Origin: Lentimicrobium sp.
GTDB taxonomy: Bacteria; Bacteroidota; Bacteroidia; Bacteroidales; Lentimicrobiaceae
Assembly (NCBI GenBank): GCA_024709105.1
Contig: JANJXJ010000016.1
Location: 1 to 64,000 of the forward strand
Reading direction: 5' to 3'
Length of the DNA stretch: 64,000 bases
A program made the position numbers and the translations under genes. Shown here piece by piece: positions 62,096 to 64,000 of this stretch. A model generated the notes under the pieces. The model was not told the origin of the DNA and did no database searches. It saw only the letters and a list, made by a program, of their open reading frames with translations. The stretch's first letter is position 1, and the number at the start of each line of letters is the position of its first letter.

Positions 62096-62588
62096 AGATA
62101 TCGCCAGATTTTTTATTTTGATTGTGGTTCAGGTAACTATGCTCGATCACATCAATCTGCAGGGTTTTGCCAACCCTTCTTTGTACCTGTATTTTATTCT
62201 GCTGCTTCCTTTTGAAGTTGCCGGCTGGATGCTGCTACTTTCTGCATTTCTGATTGGCTTTGGAATTGACAGCTTTAGCAATTCTGTAGGATTACATGCA
62301 GCAGCAGCAACTGCAGCAGCTTTTGTAAGGCCTTATGCCATTAAACTGGCAGGTGCTCCTGCCGAATACGAGGGCAACCTCAAACCGGGAATCGGCGATA
62401 TGGGTTTACGCTGGTTTTTTGCCTATACTCTGGTAGTGGTTTTTGTACATCAATTTTCGCTCTATATGCTTGAGTCATTGCGACTGGCCGAAGCCGGGAT
62501 AATTCTTGTCAAAACCATAACCGGTACAGTGTTTACTCTGGCTCTAATTGTTGTTGTAGAATATCTATTTATGAGAAAAAGGGGGTAG
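62076..62588 (+). CDS. mreD: rod shape-determining protein MreD
   Basis: A 170-residue integral membrane protein with about five helices and the family features IDSFSNSVGLHAAAATAAAF. MreD is a small, poorly conserved member of the MreBCD complex; the call rests on its place directly behind mreC (20-bp overlap) and its helix pattern. Confidence 0.88.
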   Translation: MEKFPGRDIARFFILIVVQVTMLDHINLQGFANPSLYLYFILLLPFEVAGWMLLLSAFLIGFGIDSFSNSVGLHAAAATAAAFVRPYAIKLAGAPAEYEGNLKPGIGDMGLRWFFAYTLVVVFVHQFSLYMLESLRLAEAGIILVKTITGTVFTLALIVVVEYLFMRKRG

Positions 62589-62608
62589 TTGCAAAAACAA
62601 CTTCCCCC
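62581..62608. terminator. hairpin at the end of mreD
   Basis: GGGGGTAGTTG (62581-62591) pairs with CAACTTCCCCC (62598-62608) with one mismatch; it starts inside the last codons of mreD. A second stem TCCTGAA/TTCAGGA (62621-62639) covers the stop codon of the converging gene. Together they probably end both transcripts. Confidence 0.55.
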
Positions 62609-62633
62609 TCAATAACTATATCCTGAAGTTTTT

Positions 62634-64000
62634 TCAGGAATGGCCCAGAATATCTCCTTCCTCCGTTGTCCAGTTGTACTGATACAAACCATCAATCAGC
62701 CTTTGTTCTTTCTGTTCAGGACTTAAGGAATCATACGCTCGTTTTTCTGCTTCAAAACGGGCTCGTTTTTCTTCTTCTATTTTATGTATTTCGTCAAGAT
62801 AATTCTGCTCAACACGTTTCTTTAAAAAATCGTGCGCTACTGAAGGAAATAACTCAAGCAACAATTCTTCTTTTTCGCTGGCAGCCAGTTTTACATCGCC
62901 GTATTCATGAAATACAGGATTTTCCTGACGTTTGTAGAATCTGGTATCGTAAGCTGTTTCGTCCTTAACTCCTGCTATCTTGTACCTGAACTCAGGGTCA
63001 ACCGGAACCGGTGTTTTTCCATAAATACCTTTTACGAGATTTACAAACTGAATGGATTTGGTAGTATAAAGAGGCTGGCCTTTTGATTCATCAATAGCAC
63101 AATTTACTGCCTGAACTCCCACAATCTGGCTGGTTGGAGTAACAAGCGGAGGACAACCGGCATCCATCCTTACGGAAGGGATAAGTTCAAGCGTTCTCGG
63201 CAGGAGTTTTTCAAGTTTCAGTTGTTTAAGCTGGGCCAGCATGTTGGAATACATCCCGCCAGGGACTTCTGCTTCCTTAACTTTTTCGTCGGGTTCAGGA
63301 AACCCGAAATAACTTTCGATGCGCTGGCAGGTGCTGAGCAAATCGTCCTGTTTGTCGGCTTTGGCAAATGCAATGGCAAGTTCAAACAGCTCCTCTATGT
63401 CTTTGGGTAACTTATCGGTAAGCAGATTAAATTCTTTGGGTAATTTTTTGTACTGATCGTATTCGGCAAGCTCATAACGGATGTCTCGGAGTATGGCATC
63501 AATTTTCAACACTGCTTCTGCATTAACGCCGGTTTCAATATTCATGCGGTTGCAGAAAAGCTGAATAATTTCGTAGGATGATGCAGCTGTGCCTCCTGCA
63601 AAGGGCATAATGCAGGTATCAACAATATCTGCTCCGTTTACAATGGCCATCAGTGTAGAGGCGAGTCCGTAGCCGGGAGTGCAATGGGTATGAAAATCGA
63701 GAGGAATGTGGAGGTGTTTTTTCAATAATCTAATCAACCGTCCGGCTCTGTGCGGAGGAATAAGGCCAGCCATGTCTTTGATGGAAATCATATCAGCACC
63801 CATATCCTGAAGTTTCAGGGCTAGATCGAGATAATACTGATCGGTAAAAATATGGGTTTGCAGTGGTTTAGCCTGCAGTATGGCCTTAAGTTTTCTGAAA
63901 GCAGAAAAATACGGATCTACTGTGTAGCAAATGGCGCAGTCGGCTATTCCTCCATTTGCTTTTACTGATTTGATGGTTGAACCAATGTTGTTTACATCAT
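62634..64000 (-). CDS. pyruvate carboxylase subunit B / oxaloacetate decarboxylase alpha-like carboxyltransferase (5' end beyond window)
   Basis: The 3' part of a gene whose start lies past the right edge. The 455 visible residues continue in frame upstream of the Met at 63803 (YLDLALKLQDMGADMISIKD). This is the HMG-like TIM-barrel carboxyltransferase with SIKDMAGL (catalytic Lys), DFHTHCTPG (metal-binding HxH), GCPPLVTPTSQIVGVQAVN and the PYC/OADA conserved domain at the end (about 200 residues). It ends YNWTTEEGDILGHS with no biotinyl domain, as in the transcarboxylase 5S subunit or split pyruvate carboxylase B. Its biotin carrier must be another protein. Confidence 0.85.
   Translation of the reverse strand, partial: DVNNIGSTIKSVKANGGIADCAICYTVDPYFSAFRKLKAILQAKPLQTHIFTDQYYLDLALKLQDMGADMISIKDMAGLIPPHRAGRLIRLLKKHLHIPLDFHTHCTPGYGLASTLMAIVNGADIVDTCIMPFAGGTAASSYEIIQLFCNRMNIETGVNAEAVLKIDAILRDIRYELAEYDQYKKLPKEFNLLTDKLPKDIEELFELAIAFAKADKQDDLLSTCQRIESYFGFPEPDEKVKEAEVPGGMYSNMLAQLKQLKLEKLLPRTLELIPSVRMDAGCPPLVTPTSQIVGVQAVNCAIDESKGQPLYTTKSIQFVNLVKGIYGKTPVPVDPEFRYKIAGVKDETAYDTRFYKRQENPVFHEYGDVKLAASEKEELLLELFPSVAHDFLKKRVEQNYLDEIHKIEEEKRARFEAEKRAYDSLSPEQKEQRLIDGLYQYNWTTEEGDILGHS

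Overview
The window reads as a contiguous piece of a Bacteroidota (Bacteroidales-like) chromosome. The evidence is several promoters of the phylum's type (TTG, about 20 bp, then TAnnTTTG), a TonB-dependent receptor with an N-terminal carboxypeptidase-regulatory-like domain, DUF4625 lipoproteins, a BlaI/M56-TonB pair, a DUF4369-thioredoxin protein, an AtpB with a signal peptide and periplasmic extension, and SpII-type lipoprotein signals. Genus cannot be assigned by reading. No rRNA, tRNA, CRISPR array, intact transposase or prophage was seen.

Layout. 1-5.0 kb (minus): lemA, a REP-like palindrome cluster, then a biotin-dependent acyl-CoA carboxylase operon (biotin carboxylase, carrier, carboxyltransferase). 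5.3-8.9 kb (minus): a CHASE4 histidine kinase, a single-domain response regulator and a REC-PAS-kinase protein. 9.2 kb: an unrecognised gene. 10.1-15.8 kb (minus): a six-gene operon of TetR regulator, outer-membrane barrel, ABC ATPase, two FtsX/LolC-like permeases and a LolA-like periplasmic protein, which looks like a trans-envelope lipid or lipoprotein route. 16.0-20.7 kb (plus): a probable zinc-acquisition locus with a Fur/Zur-family regulator and its palindromic box, a His-rich small protein, a TonB receptor and two DUF4625 lipoproteins. 20.7-29.3 kb: a Cys-cluster protein, an S9 peptidase, oligopeptidase F, rpoN and asnS. 29.5-36.2 kb (plus): TetR-TolC-HlyD-two ABC-2 permeases-barrel efflux operon without an ATPase gene. 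36.3-39.1 kb: small membrane proteins, an AT-rich PDDEXK nuclease gene and dCMP deaminase.

39.3-42.7 kb: a BlaI repressor with two operators on its promoter, and an M56 metallopeptidase carrying four tandem TonB C-terminal domains. 42.8-45 kb: zinc-ribbon protein, thioredoxin-like protein, tadA. 45.4-51.1 kb: atpB-E-F-H-A-G without atpD/atpC, then ferritin. 51.2-52.6 kb: a two-gene wHTH + nucleotidyltransferase module resembling an AbiE/MenA-type toxin-antitoxin pair, with a perfect palindromic operator and a 101-bp MITE-like element just upstream. 52.7-58.2 kb: DUF3109, START-domain protein, recJ, an FRG-domain protein and a MacB-like permease. 58.6-62.6 kb (plus): purH-mreB-mreC-mreD. 62.6 kb to the end (minus): a pyruvate carboxylase subunit B/OadA-like carboxyltransferase without a biotin domain, running off the window.

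The parts most worth a second look are the four-TonB-domain M56 protein with its operator layout, the wHTH/nucleotidyltransferase pair, the LolA-like/ABC/barrel operon, and the shared 20-bp motif of the second TetR system. All functional calls are by reading motifs; no database search was possible.
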